64,000 nt of DNA from CBDCUW01 sp963734865 (GTDB taxonomy: Bacteria > Planctomycetota > Planctomycetia > Pirellulales > Pirellulaceae). The notes under the pieces are model-generated. The model was not told where the DNA came from, ran no database searches, and worked only from the letters and a program-made list of their open reading frames with translations. How positions within the stretch are numbered: the stretch's first letter is position 1; each line of letters opens with the position of its first letter. Made by a program: the position numbers and the translations under genes. Shown piece by piece: positions 27,861 through 35,966 of the stretch. The stretch spans positions 124,001 to 188,000 of the forward strand of contig CAVTIV010000004.1 in the NCBI GenBank assembly GCA_963734865.1, read 5' to 3'.

Positions 27861-29365
27861 GGCGTGATCTCCGGTCTCGAATTTGGAATGGGTTCAGGAT
27901 TGAATTGATCAAGCAGGGTTGCGGCAGGTTCGTCCCAATGTTGTTGGGTCCGCATTTCCAACGCGTCGGCACTGTTTTGTAGATCGCCGATTTGTTCTGT
28001 GGTGCCATCGTTCCAGTGCATGTCGCCAGCGGCATGGGCGGATTGCACCAGTGTTTCTGGATTGTTTAGCATTTGGTCCTCCGGTGGCCGTTGGTCGCGC
28101 GTCCACCAGAGAACCATTCCCCAGGAACTTAAGCCAACGACTGCGATCATGGCAACGATTCCTATCACACGATGCGAGATTGCCCGGAGACTCGAACCAT
28201 CGGCGCGAACATCAAGTGAAGCCGGCAGCGGCACCGAAGTTGGCTGTTGCACATGAGCCAGACATGTTTCAAACAACTCCGCGACCTCGGCAGCGGACTG
28301 GTACCGATCGGATGCCTGCTTTGACATCAGCCGAGCGATAATCATGCACAGCCAGTCAGGAATCTCAGGATTGACCTCGCGAATCGGTCGCGGAGCACTA
28401 TCAGTGATACGGCGAAGAATGCCGTACGCGCTCTCGGCACGGAATGGTGGGCGACCAACGCAAAGCGTGTAAAGAACGCTGCCAAGACTGAACAGGTCGC
28501 TGCGACAATCAACCGTCTCACCGCGAGCCTGCTCTGGTGACATGTATTGCGGTGTCCCTGGATGGCAGCCCGAGTGAGTGAGGCTGGCGTCATCACTGGC
28601 TCGCGCCAAGCCAAAATCGGTGAGCAACGTGCGTTCGATGCCATGCTCCAACAAAATATTCGATGGTTTCACATCACGGTGAACGAGTCCCTGAGCATGT
28701 GCCGCCGCTAGTCCCGACGACGTTTGCATCCCAATGCGAAGGATTTCGCACAATTCCAACGGACCTTCGCGATCAATTCGCTGCTGCAGCGATTCGCCAG
28801 CGACGTAGTGCATCACCAGGAATGGCGATTCACCCTCGGTTTCAACATTGTGAATCGCCACGACGTGTTCATGCACAATGGCGGCGGCCGCCCGAGCTTC
28901 CCGAGCAAAACGCTTCCGTGCGGCCCCGCTACCGGCCAAAAACGGTGCCAGAACCTTCACCGCAACCGGTCGGTTGAGTTCTGTATCAAACGCCTTGAAG
29001 ACGACTCCCATGCCACCGGAACCAACAATTCGCTCCACTTCGTAACGACCGATACGCCCCAGCATCTCCGGATGCGACGGAGGAGCGAGCAACTGTTTTG
29101 CCATTGATTCGCTCCAAGCCGAGGGAACTCGCTGCCAGCGATTCGCTGCCCACGTGCCGCGATGAGAATCGCCCTTATCCGTAGCATCGCTCGACGAAAG
29201 ACTCTCCTGAACCAAACGCCAGTCCTGCGGGGCCGCAGCCAGAGATTCAAAACGGGCCTGACACTTGGCGCAGGTATCGAGATGCGCCGTACCGTCGCCG
29301 CCCTGATCTGAATGCAGCAACTTGAGCAGCAATTCGTCGCTGCATTGTGTGTTCTGCTTGTTCAT
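27857..29365 (-). CDS. Ser/Thr protein kinase with N-terminal zinc anti-sigma-like motif
   Basis: A 502-residue protein. Residues 28-35 (HLDTCAKC, H-x3-C-x2-C) resemble the zinc motif of ZAS anti-sigma domains. The kinase domain begins at IGRYEVERIVGSGGMGVVF (105-123), with the ATP Lys near 137, HRDVKPSN at 229-236, DFG at 250-252 and SPEQ near 276-279. A single membrane helix lies at about 412-432 and a short acidic tail follows. Its ATG overlaps the sigma-factor stop (ATGA). The combination suggests it binds the cognate ECF sigma and controls it by phosphorylation. Confidence 0.92.
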   Translation of the reverse strand: MNKQNTQCSDELLLKLLHSDQGGDGTAHLDTCAKCQARFESLAAAPQDWRLVQESLSSSDATDKGDSHRGTWAANRWQRVPSAWSESMAKQLLAPPSHPEMLGRIGRYEVERIVGSGGMGVVFKAFDTELNRPVAVKVLAPFLAGSGAARKRFAREARAAAAIVHEHVVAIHNVETEGESPFLVMHYVAGESLQQRIDREGPLELCEILRIGMQTSSGLAAAHAQGLVHRDVKPSNILLEHGIERTLLTDFGLARASDDASLTHSGCHPGTPQYMSPEQARGETVDCRSDLFSLGSVLYTLCVGRPPFRAESAYGILRRITDSAPRPIREVNPEIPDWLCMIIARLMSKQASDRYQSAAEVAELFETCLAHVQQPTSVPLPASLDVRADGSSLRAISHRVIGIVAMIAVVGLSSWGMVLWWTRDQRPPEDQMLNNPETLVQSAHAAGDMHWNDGTTEQIGDLQNSADALEMRTQQHWDEPAATLLDQFNPEPIPNSRPEITP

Positions 29366-29967
29366 TCCTGCTCCTCGAATTGTTTGGCGAGTTCTCGCAA
29401 TCGATTCATGATCCGGCCGCGGGCGACATAAACGCTCCCGGCACCGAGTCCCAGTTGTCGAGCAGCGTCGGGGATCGGAACCCCTTCGATATGCGTCAGA
29501 TGAAAGGCCTGCCAAGTCGTTTCCGCAACCGAATCCCTGATTTGTTCGGCTGCCCAGCGAAACACTTCGCGTCGATACTCCAAATTGAACTCGCTGGACA
29601 ATTCATCGGCCCGACCAGGAACCTCGTTCAATTTCAAGTCGGCATCATCGCCTCCAACGCCAGCGGTTCCGAGCGGCTTTCGAGTCAAAATGTTGACCGC
29701 GATATTGCGAGCCATCACCAGCAACCAAGCCCGGAATCGCCCTCGATCCCGTCGCTGAAGCCAATCACCAACCTGCTTCGCAACCGCAGAAAAAACTTCC
29801 TGAACCAAATCATCGGCATCGGTCGACTGCAATCCCTGCCGCCGGGCCACGCGAAACACAACCGGCCCGTATACCGCGACAAATTCGTCCCACGCATCCA
29901 CATCCACTGCATTCGAAAGACGAAGAATCAGGCTTGCGCGTGTTTCCGGTGGACTGGGCAATTTCAA
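29362..29967 (-). CDS. ECF-family RNA polymerase sigma factor
   Basis: A 201-residue sigma factor. Region 2 is FVAVYGPVVFRVARRQGLQSTDADDLVQEVFSAVAKQVGDW, and the region 4 helix-turn-helix is IEGVPIPDAARQLGLGAGSVYVARGRIMNRLREL. The opening MKLPSPPETRASLILRL is typical of planctomycete ECFs of this group. It is the first gene of a sigma - ZAS kinase - lipoprotein operon joined by 4-bp overlaps. No promoter is obvious in the 200 bp upstream. Confidence 0.94.
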   Translation of the reverse strand: MKLPSPPETRASLILRLSNAVDVDAWDEFVAVYGPVVFRVARRQGLQSTDADDLVQEVFSAVAKQVGDWLQRRDRGRFRAWLLVMARNIAVNILTRKPLGTAGVGGDDADLKLNEVPGRADELSSEFNLEYRREVFRWAAEQIRDSVAETTWQAFHLTHIEGVPIPDAARQLGLGAGSVYVARGRIMNRLRELAKQFEEQE

Positions 29968-30181
29968 ACCTCGAAAGAAAGATTGGTGACTCTCGTTCCT
30001 ATTAGAGAGTCACGGCGACGGGAGGTTTCTAACACACATCGCTTGTGATTTTCATGTTTTTCAAGAGACTCATGTCCTGTGGGCATCTCTATTTGGATTC
30101 GCCCGACCACTTGCGAAACGCTTCGGTCGGCGTCAATTTGCGAGTCAATTCATGGTCCGGTCGAAGCCGCTTTACGAAGAA

Positions 30182-31135
30182 TTACTCTGATTGCTCGGAA
30201 TAGCCATCGGGAATTTGTATTTGCAGCGATGCAGAATCGACGTGGATATTCCAAGTTAAGTCGCGCAGGGACACGAGTGAACTCTTTCCCACCAACAAAT
30301 CGATCCGCCACGGCAACATCGATTTCGGATCCACGCAGATCTTCATCGCTCCCTTACTACTATCGACGCCGAACAGCTTGATTCCGTTTACCAGAAACAC
30401 GTCGACAGATTTTCCGTCAATTGTTTCCTTACCGATCGGTTCCACTTCGTCTGGTCGGACTTGGCGTAGTTGTTCCACGATCCCCGTCCCAAGCTCCGCG
30501 ACAGCATGTTCATTCAAATCGAACACGCCAGTCGATTTGTTATTGGAATCATAGAGCAGGCGTTTTCGCGAATCGCGATCTCCCACGATCACAATGCCAC
30601 TTGAGTGTTCCAGACGATACTTCGTTCCCGCTGCTAGCGCACGCCGCAGCAACTCCTCTAAATCCGTTACATTTGCCTGCTCTACCGGGCTCAGAGCCCG
30701 AGAGTCAATGATTCCTTCCGCAGGCCACTTCGTCAGGCGAGAACGCTGACGTGCCAATTCGCGACCGCGCTCAAGTGCGCGGGATGTCGCCATGTGTCGC
30801 AAGAGCGACGGCCAATCACGAACGGTATGCGTTTGCGAGTATTCCCAAGCCGACACAAAAGCCTTTTGAAAACAATCTTCTGAATCGGCGACGTTCGGGA
30901 CCAGACGATTCACGGTCAGCCAGACAACTGGCCCGTACCGCGCAATAATCTCAGTCCAATCCGTTATTTGCTTGGTCCCATCAGTACCGGTCGTGCGCTC
31001 TCCGAAATATAAGTCGATGGAACTGAAGTTTTTCTTACAACGGATTTTCGATGTTGCCTTCTCCGAAACGAACACTTCCGATTCCGATGATTTTGAACTT
31101 GCCCCAAGTCTTCCCCAGGTCGCAAAGCGATTCAT
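30182..31135 (-). CDS. Chimeric ORF: ECF sigma region 2 fused to a LolA-like C-terminal domain
   Basis: About 317 residues. The middle reads as an ECF sigma region 2 (TDWTEIIARYGPVVWLTVNR...DSEDCFQKAFVSAWEY...LLRHMATSRALERGRE). It then lacks region 4 and runs straight from EELLRRALAAGTKYRLE into a domain like those of LolA/outer-membrane lipoprotein-sorting proteins (GKSVDVFLVNG, CVDPKSMLPWRID). The simplest reading is an in-frame deletion that fused a sigma gene to its downstream neighbour, because the locus at 36-38 kb shows the two as separate overlapping genes. The start is uncertain: ATG 31135 or a later alternative codon. Same-frame codons after the TAA look coding for a further 28 residues. 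Confidence 0.6.
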   Translation of the reverse strand: MNRFATWGRLGASSKSSESEVFVSEKATSKIRCKKNFSSIDLYFGERTTGTDGTKQITDWTEIIARYGPVVWLTVNRLVPNVADSEDCFQKAFVSAWEYSQTHTVRDWPSLLRHMATSRALERGRELARQRSRLTKWPAEGIIDSRALSPVEQANVTDLEELLRRALAAGTKYRLEHSSGIVIVGDRDSRKRLLYDSNNKSTGVFDLNEHAVAELGTGIVEQLRQVRPDEVEPIGKETIDGKSVDVFLVNGIKLFGVDSSKGAMKICVDPKSMLPWRIDLLVGKSSLVSLRDLTWNIHVDSASLQIQIPDGYSEQSE

Positions 31136-31188
31136 TTGCAACGAGCAACTCTGACTCCCTAGCTCGGACGAGAACCAAACTGAGAAAA

Positions 31189-32088
31189 CTATTCTGACGA
31201 TCCATCTTTAGGTTCCGTAACAAAATCGGATTCGTGGTCCGGTTTCGCGGAAACGTCGTCCGAATTCGACTTACTGTTTGCCGGACTTGACTGGAGTGCC
31301 ACAACGGCTTGTCTCTCTGCTTCCATTGCCGCTCTGGCTGCTTCGCGAGCAGCGCTTTCCTGATTGCGAGCTTGCATCGTCCACAGAGGCACCATCGCAA
31401 GCAAACCCAGCAGCGACGAGCCTGCGATGCTGCCGAAAGTCCAGAGTACCAAGCGACTGAAATACTCGCCGCGACTCAAGATTGCAAACAAGAACCCAAG
31501 CAATATCGAAACAGCGGCAAAGGTAATCGCTGGCTCGGCACGTCCCATCGCCGCAATTGGCCACGGCATCAGCATGGCAGCAATTAACAGACCAAGAGAA
31601 ATGATCGAAAGAATTCGTTTGTTGGACATGATCGGAATCAACCTTTCTAACCAACAGGAACGGGATGCGAACGGAGGCAGTGAATTGCGTGTTGGGGAAT
31701 GAACGTGCGCAAGACAATCTTCCAACAGATTGGCAACCGCTTCCGCCGACTCAAAGCGATTTGCAGCATCTTTTGCCATGAGCTTTCGAATGATCTTGCA
31801 CAACCACTCGGGAATGTCCGGATTGATTTCACGAATGGGGCGCGGGTCGTTATCGGTAATGCGGCGAAGAACTCCGTAAGCACTCTCTGCGCGAAACGGC
31901 GGTCTGCCAGTGCAAAGCGTGTACAGTACACTGCCCAGACTGAATAGATCGCTGCGATGATCGATTGAATCACCGCGTGCCTGCTCGGGCGACATGTACT
32001 GGGGCGTTCCGGCGATCACTCCCGTCTTGGTCATCGAAGCATCATCAACGGCACGAGCGAGACCGAAATCAGTAATCGCAAGCTTTCA
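31189..32088 (-). pseudogene. Ser/Thr kinase, 5'-truncated
   Basis: Homology to the ZAS kinase at 28 kb begins abruptly at LAITDFGLARAVDDASMTKTG, directly after a stop codon at 32086-32088. The P-loop and catalytic HRD are missing. The C-lobe (GTPQYMSPEQARGD...DLFSLGSVLYTLC), a juxtamembrane part and two or more membrane helices (RILSIISLGLLIAAMLMPW, ITFAAVSILLGFLFAI and others) remain. The junction lies near 32085. It cannot be an active kinase. The first in-frame ATG is 32034. Confidence 0.8.
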
Positions 32089-32271
32089 CGTGTGTCAGGG
32101 CTTTCATTCATGTTCACTGTTCCTACCAGTCTAACGTGAAATCCCCAAAAACCTGTCACGAGGTACCGGGATAAACTGGCAGCAGGCTATTCGGCTCTGT
32201 GAGCCGAACGTGCTTATCTCGTCCTGGCGTGGTGGGGGAACCGCAATGAGTTATTTACGTCTGTTTCAGTG

Positions 32272-32546
32272 ATGACGGAAACCGGTTGGACCGAAGAACC
32301 CTCGCGATACTCATTTTGCGTGTACGATTTGGAAGTGTTCTGGCATGAACGCAACGCCTTCGTGCAGTTCATTGATTGCGAGATGTCAGATTTGGAGCGT
32401 TACCGAAGTGCAAGGTTCCCGATGAGTTCTGGCCCGTAGCTCCCGCGACGCTGCTGCTGGCGGGTGAGATTGACGTCTGGGTGCTGGGCGACCTGAAAAC
32501 CCTCGAATCACAGCTGGCAGGAGGAAACACCTCACATGGGACGTGA
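32272..32546 (+). pseudogene. Small protein of unknown family, frameshifted
   Basis: ATG 32272 opens MTETGWTEEPSRYSFCVYDLEVFWHERN and reads to a TAG at 32437. From about 32408 the protein-like continuation is in another frame (KVPDEFWPVAPATLLLAGEID), ending at a TGA that overlaps the next start. The two halves together give about 90 residues of plausible globular character. I do not recognise the family. The upstream 180 bases (32089-32271) show nothing supportable. Confidence 0.4.
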
Positions 32547-32877
32547 CCACATCGCGAATTACCGAGTTCTGTTCGACCACATCGAGTGGCAGTCTCCCCA
32601 GCCAGGGACACGCTTGAAAATGGCTCGCGATGGGGAGAAGCAAGTTCGTCTTGTCGAGTTTACGCGGGAATTTGTCGAGCCCGACTGGTGTCACAAGGGC
32701 CACGTCGGTTTCGTACTGTCAGGAGAACTGGAGATCGACTTCTCCGGTGAGGTTGTCCGCTTTCCCGAGGGATCCGCCCTGATGATTCCAGCAGGATCAG
32801 CACAGGCCCATAAGGCACGCGCAATCACGCCCGTCGTTCTCCTCTTTCTTGTGGAGGAAGTTTCCGCTTCAGAATAG
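32536..32877 (+). CDS. Cupin-domain protein
   Basis: A 113-residue single-cupin protein. The first half carries EPDWCHKGHVGFVLSGELEIDF and the second RFPEGSALMIPAGSAQAHKARA, both typical of small conserved-barrel cupins that bind a metal or small ligand. Its ATG overlaps the end of the preceding broken frame, so the two were probably one operon. The ligand or reaction is unknown. Confidence 0.8.
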   Translation: MGRDHIANYRVLFDHIEWQSPQPGTRLKMARDGEKQVRLVEFTREFVEPDWCHKGHVGFVLSGELEIDFSGEVVRFPEGSALMIPAGSAQAHKARAITPVVLLFLVEEVSASE

Positions 32878-32931
32878 CCAGACAGGGGCGTTCATTGAAG
32901 ATTGTCTTCGTGCAGAGAAGAGGTGATCGTC

Positions 32932-33291
32932 ATGCCGACAAATGAGACCGAATTCGACCTGATCCGCCAGGTTGTCATGCAGCTTCCCGATGTCGAGGAA
33001 AGCACGATCCACGGTGCTCCCTCATGGAAGCTGAAGGGCAAGTTGCTGACCTGTCCCGCCATCCACAAGTCGGCGGAACCGAACTCGCTGCTGGTCAAAG
33101 TCGCGCCGTTGGAACGTGCACGCCTGCTTTCCGAGGAGCCTGAGACTTACTACGTGACAGATCACTATCGGAGTGACTCAGTCATTCTCGTTCGATTGCC
33201 ACATGTCAACCGAGAGTCGCTGCAGACTCTCATTCAGCAGGCATGGCAATTTGTGAGTGACAGTGGAAGCAGGCCCTCAAGAAAGAAGTGA
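32932..33291 (+). CDS. MmcQ/YjbR-family protein
   Basis: A 119-residue protein of the YjbR fold (CyaY-like, possible DNA-binding). It shows VVMQLPDVEESTIHGAPSWKLKGKLL, LVKVAPLERARLL and YYVTDHYRSDSVILVRLPHV. The ATG at 32932 follows GAAGAGGTGA. It lies 55 bp downstream of the cupin gene on the same strand. The biochemical role of the family is not established. Confidence 0.88.
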   Translation: MPTNETEFDLIRQVVMQLPDVEESTIHGAPSWKLKGKLLTCPAIHKSAEPNSLLVKVAPLERARLLSEEPETYYVTDHYRSDSVILVRLPHVNRESLQTLIQQAWQFVSDSGSRPSRKK

Positions 33292-33504
33292 TCAGACCAG
33301 ACGCATCGGCTTTTCGGAGCGGCACCTGACAACTCCACGCAAGCCCTCTCCGTCGACCAGCCGCACCCGTCGTTCCAAAATAATCGCAGGAAGAAAAAGA
33401 CCGATGAACATCATCCAACCTGCAAATGCTGCCTTCCTGGTCACCTTTCTGGCAGGCGGGTTTCTTCTGCGTTTGCATTCAAGGGGCCATCCCGGTTCCG
33501 TGAG

Positions 33505-33720
33505 ATGACACCCGATCTTCTTGGAAAGCGAGCAGATCCGATTTTTAGGCTTGCTGCGACACCAGCGGACCTGCTCGTCGTTCAACACTGCCACATGATT
33601 GGGGAAGCAGTACGAGCAACCTTGCGAGCGTTTGCAGTTGCTCCACACAACCCACGTCGATACTATTTCATTGACGGAAAAGATACGTTCAAACTTCTAT
33701 CCGCCTACAACCTGCTGTGA
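33505..33720 (+). CDS. Hypothetical protein, possibly a gene fragment
   Basis: A 71-residue frame (MTPDLLGKRADPIFRLAATPADLLVVQHCHMIGEAV...) with plausible globular character. A second short frame at 33403 (MNIIQPANAAFLVTFLAGGFLLR) looks like the membrane start of another protein and ends just before it. I recognise neither. Both may be remnants. Confidence 0.3.
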   Translation: MTPDLLGKRADPIFRLAATPADLLVVQHCHMIGEAVRATLRAFAVAPHNPRRYYFIDGKDTFKLLSAYNLL

Positions 33721-33744
33721 ATCGTAATTGCGGATGCCTATGCC

Positions 33745-34299
33745 GTGACGAACAATCGTGAACAACAATTCGACGACCAGCAGTTCTCCAACGACTACCA
33801 GTTGGTGAACGGGGTGGCCATGCACGCGGAGAACCCAGAGAACTTCCATATTCCGCCCGAGGTCATCAAGCGGCACGTTCGGCCCGGCCAGTTTGTCGAA
33901 CTCAGAATCGACTCGCCTAGATTCTCCGTCCACGAAGACGCCCCGGAGAAATGCACTTGCCCTTCGTGCAATGGCGAAATGAACAAGCCAATTCTGCGGC
34001 ATGAACAACCGGCATCGCTGGTGACATTGCCCAAGCAGAATGTCCTGTCCCGAGGCTGGGGCGAAGACTTCTGGGTGAAAGTCACAGAGCGGTCAGGGAG
34101 CTACTTCCGTGGTGTCGTGGACAATCCTCTTGTCGAAGCTCGGCTGCACGGCCTAAAGCAAGGCGGCGACATCGTATTCCACGCAGACCACATCCTTGCA
34201 GTTCACGACACCCATCGGCAGGAACTTGTCCTCGGGATGGGAGCCGCAGATCTCAACGAACTGGCGCAGTGGCTCGGTTCGCAACGGGATCATGCTTGA
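33745..34299 (+). CDS. Hypothetical protein with CPSC motif and DUF2314-like C-terminus
   Basis: A 184-residue soluble protein starting at GTG (TNNREQQFDDQQF). The middle has a possible zinc knuckle CTCPSCNGEM. The C-terminal block EDFWVKVTERSGSYFRGVVDNPLVEARLHGLKQGGDIVFHADHI resembles the DUF2314 fold. The family call is tentative and no function can be given. Confidence 0.5.
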   Translation: MTNNREQQFDDQQFSNDYQLVNGVAMHAENPENFHIPPEVIKRHVRPGQFVELRIDSPRFSVHEDAPEKCTCPSCNGEMNKPILRHEQPASLVTLPKQNVLSRGWGEDFWVKVTERSGSYFRGVVDNPLVEARLHGLKQGGDIVFHADHILAVHDTHRQELVLGMGAADLNELAQWLGSQRDHA

Positions 34300-34366
34300 T
34301 CTTCAAGCTACTTGCCGATGTACCACCACGGGCAGATTGCATCGGAGATCACGTTTACGCTCAGAT

Positions 34367-34502
34367 TCATGCTGTCTCCACGATCTGCCGGTACGTCAGG
34401 TTGATCCGCTCACCGACAGGTTCCTTCGTCTTCGGAATCTCGTGCTTCCAGAATTGCTGCATCGTACCGGCCATGATGATGAGCGCGCCGTGGCCGAACT
34501 GA
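34367..34502 (-). pseudogene. AlkB-type dioxygenase, C-terminal fragment
   Basis: The minus strand codes FGHGALIIMAGTMQQFWKH...PVGERINLTYR before a TGA at 34367-34369. This matches the last 45 residues of AlkB-family 2-oxoglutarate dioxygenases, including the Arg of the final GERINLTFR motif. Everything upstream is replaced by the methyltransferase gene end, so only a remnant is left. Confidence 0.75.
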
Positions 34503-35124
34503 CTATTCCGACCTGCGAATCACGCAGAACCACGCAAACGGCCCGCCCTCGCTGAACCGGATGTCCTTCAAGTCAGGCCGAGTCTCGAACCGAGCTTCCT
34601 TGATTGACTCAACGTCCCAGCCTTGGGCGAAAGCATCACGGATTTCATCCTGTGACACTCGGCGTGGTCCGTCGCCGGGTGGCTCTTTATCGCTGAAACA
34701 CATCATGACGATCTTGCCGCCGGGCTTCACGACGCTCGCCAGTCCGGTGACGTAGCGTGCCCGGTCCTCATCGGAAAAGACATGGAACAGGCCGCAGTCG
34801 ATCACCGAGTCAAAGACTTCCGGGATGTCCTTCAAATAGAGTGCATCCATCACCAAGAAGGTCGCTTCGAGGCCACGATCCTGTGCCTTTCGCTTCGCTT
34901 CGGTGATTGGGCGGCTCAAGAAAATCGATGCCGGTTGTCGGATGACCATGCTTGGCGAAGAAAAGAGCATTCTCTCCCGTTCCGCAGCCAGCATCGAGCA
35001 CAGAGCCGGTGATTTGCTCCACAGCCTCGACAAAAACTGGTTGCGGTTTACCAATGTCCCACGGAGCCTTGCCGTCGTAGGCTTGTTGAAAGCGGTCTTT
35101 TGCCGGTGTGTCGTGTGGCATCAA
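34503..35124 (-). pseudogene. SAM-dependent methyltransferase (class I), +1 frameshift
   Basis: The ATG at 35124 opens MMPHDTPAKDRFQQAYDGKAPWDIGKPQ, and motif I DAGCGTGENALFF follows. After TGIDFLE the frame is lost. The homologous PITEAKRKAQDRG...FHVFSDEDRARYV continues one base out of phase, explained by an extra base near 34909-34916. Repaired it would be about 206 residues, a thiopurine/tellurite-like methyltransferase. A diverged second copy lies at 44869-45423. Confidence 0.82.
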
Positions 35125-35366
35125 GTGTCTCCCTTCCTGCTGACATTGTACGCACTGGCGGCTCTCGCTCGTATCGGCGACGATAAAGATTTGAAAGACT
35201 CACCAGCAAATGACGGCCCATCACTTGAGCAACTGCTCGAAGGCGGCATGTTGGGGTCGGGACTGTGTAGTGCTGCGGTTGCGAAAGGGTATCCTACGAG
35301 TAGCAACAGATGACGGCGAACAACAGGCTTCGGCAAGCAGAAATCTCACGACTGGGAGCGTCAGAG
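35125..35366. other. Intergenic region, possible fragments
   Basis: About 240 bases between the divergent methyltransferase and acetyltransferase genes. Short ORFs occur on both strands but none is convincing. A GGGAG motif (35354-35358) is the acetyltransferase ribosome binding site. Confidence 0.4.
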
Positions 35367-35843
35367 ATGAGCGTTCGACTTCGGGACATTGAACGTGATG
35401 ACCTGCCAACGCTTTACGAATACCAACTCGATCCCGAGGCAAACCGATTAGCGGCAACCAATCCCCGCAGCGCAGATGCATTCGATGCACATTGGGCCAA
35501 CGCACTTGGAGACTCAGGCGTCATTGCTAAAGCAATCTTGGTTGGTGATACGGTTGCCGGTTGCATTTCCTGCTTCAAGTCGGATGGCCTTGATCTCGTC
35601 GGCTACTGGATTGGCAGGGATTTCTGGGGACAGGGCGTTGCCACAAGAGCTTTGGAACTGCTGCTTGTGCAAGTTCCAACTCGGCCACTTCATGCCCGTG
35701 TTGCTGTAGCGAACGGCGCATCGCTCCGGGTACTGCAAAAATGTGGCTTTACGGTGACAGGTTATCAGCAGTCACCGGCTGATGACCGCTACCACGAATG
35801 CGAGGAAGTGATTCTTGAATTGGCCAGGAGTAAGCAAACATGA
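35367..35843 (+). CDS. GNAT-family N-acetyltransferase (RimJ/RimL-like)
   Basis: A 158-residue acetyl-CoA-dependent acyltransferase. It has an N-terminal MSVRLRDIERDDLPTLYEYQ, the core IGRDFWGQGVATRALELLL (acetyl-CoA pyrophosphate loop) and RVAVANGASLRVLQKCGFTVTG, as in RimJ-like enzymes. The ATG at 35367 is preceded by GGGAG; an upstream in-frame start is not needed. Its end overlaps a cupin fragment by 4 bp. The acceptor substrate is unknown. Confidence 0.9.
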   Translation: MSVRLRDIERDDLPTLYEYQLDPEANRLAATNPRSADAFDAHWANALGDSGVIAKAILVGDTVAGCISCFKSDGLDLVGYWIGRDFWGQGVATRALELLLVQVPTRPLHARVAVANGASLRVLQKCGFTVTGYQQSPADDRYHECEEVILELARSKQT

Positions 35844-35911
35844 ATAACCTGTTCACCAACGTCCCTGCTCATCTTTCCGAGGAACTGACGGAGGTTCTTG
35901 TTGCGGAACAA
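35840..35911 (+). pseudogene. Cupin gene, N-terminal fragment
   Basis: ATG 35840 overlaps the acetyltransferase stop (ATGA). It opens MNNLFTNVPAHLSEELTEVLVAEQ, a start typical of small planctomycete cupins, but after about 24 residues homology ends and the frame reaches the neighbouring convergent gene. Only the 5' end of the gene remains. Confidence 0.55.
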
Positions 35912-35966
35912 GCGGACCCGCTCTGGTCGAAGAGTCATTGCAGTCCGCTGTACACTCTGCCGACTA

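Noticed and set aside
35121..35336. Minus-strand ORF starting MPKPVVRRHLLLLVGYPF
   Set aside because: It has a signal-like start but no ribosome binding site or recognisable domain, and competes with equally weak plus-strand frames.
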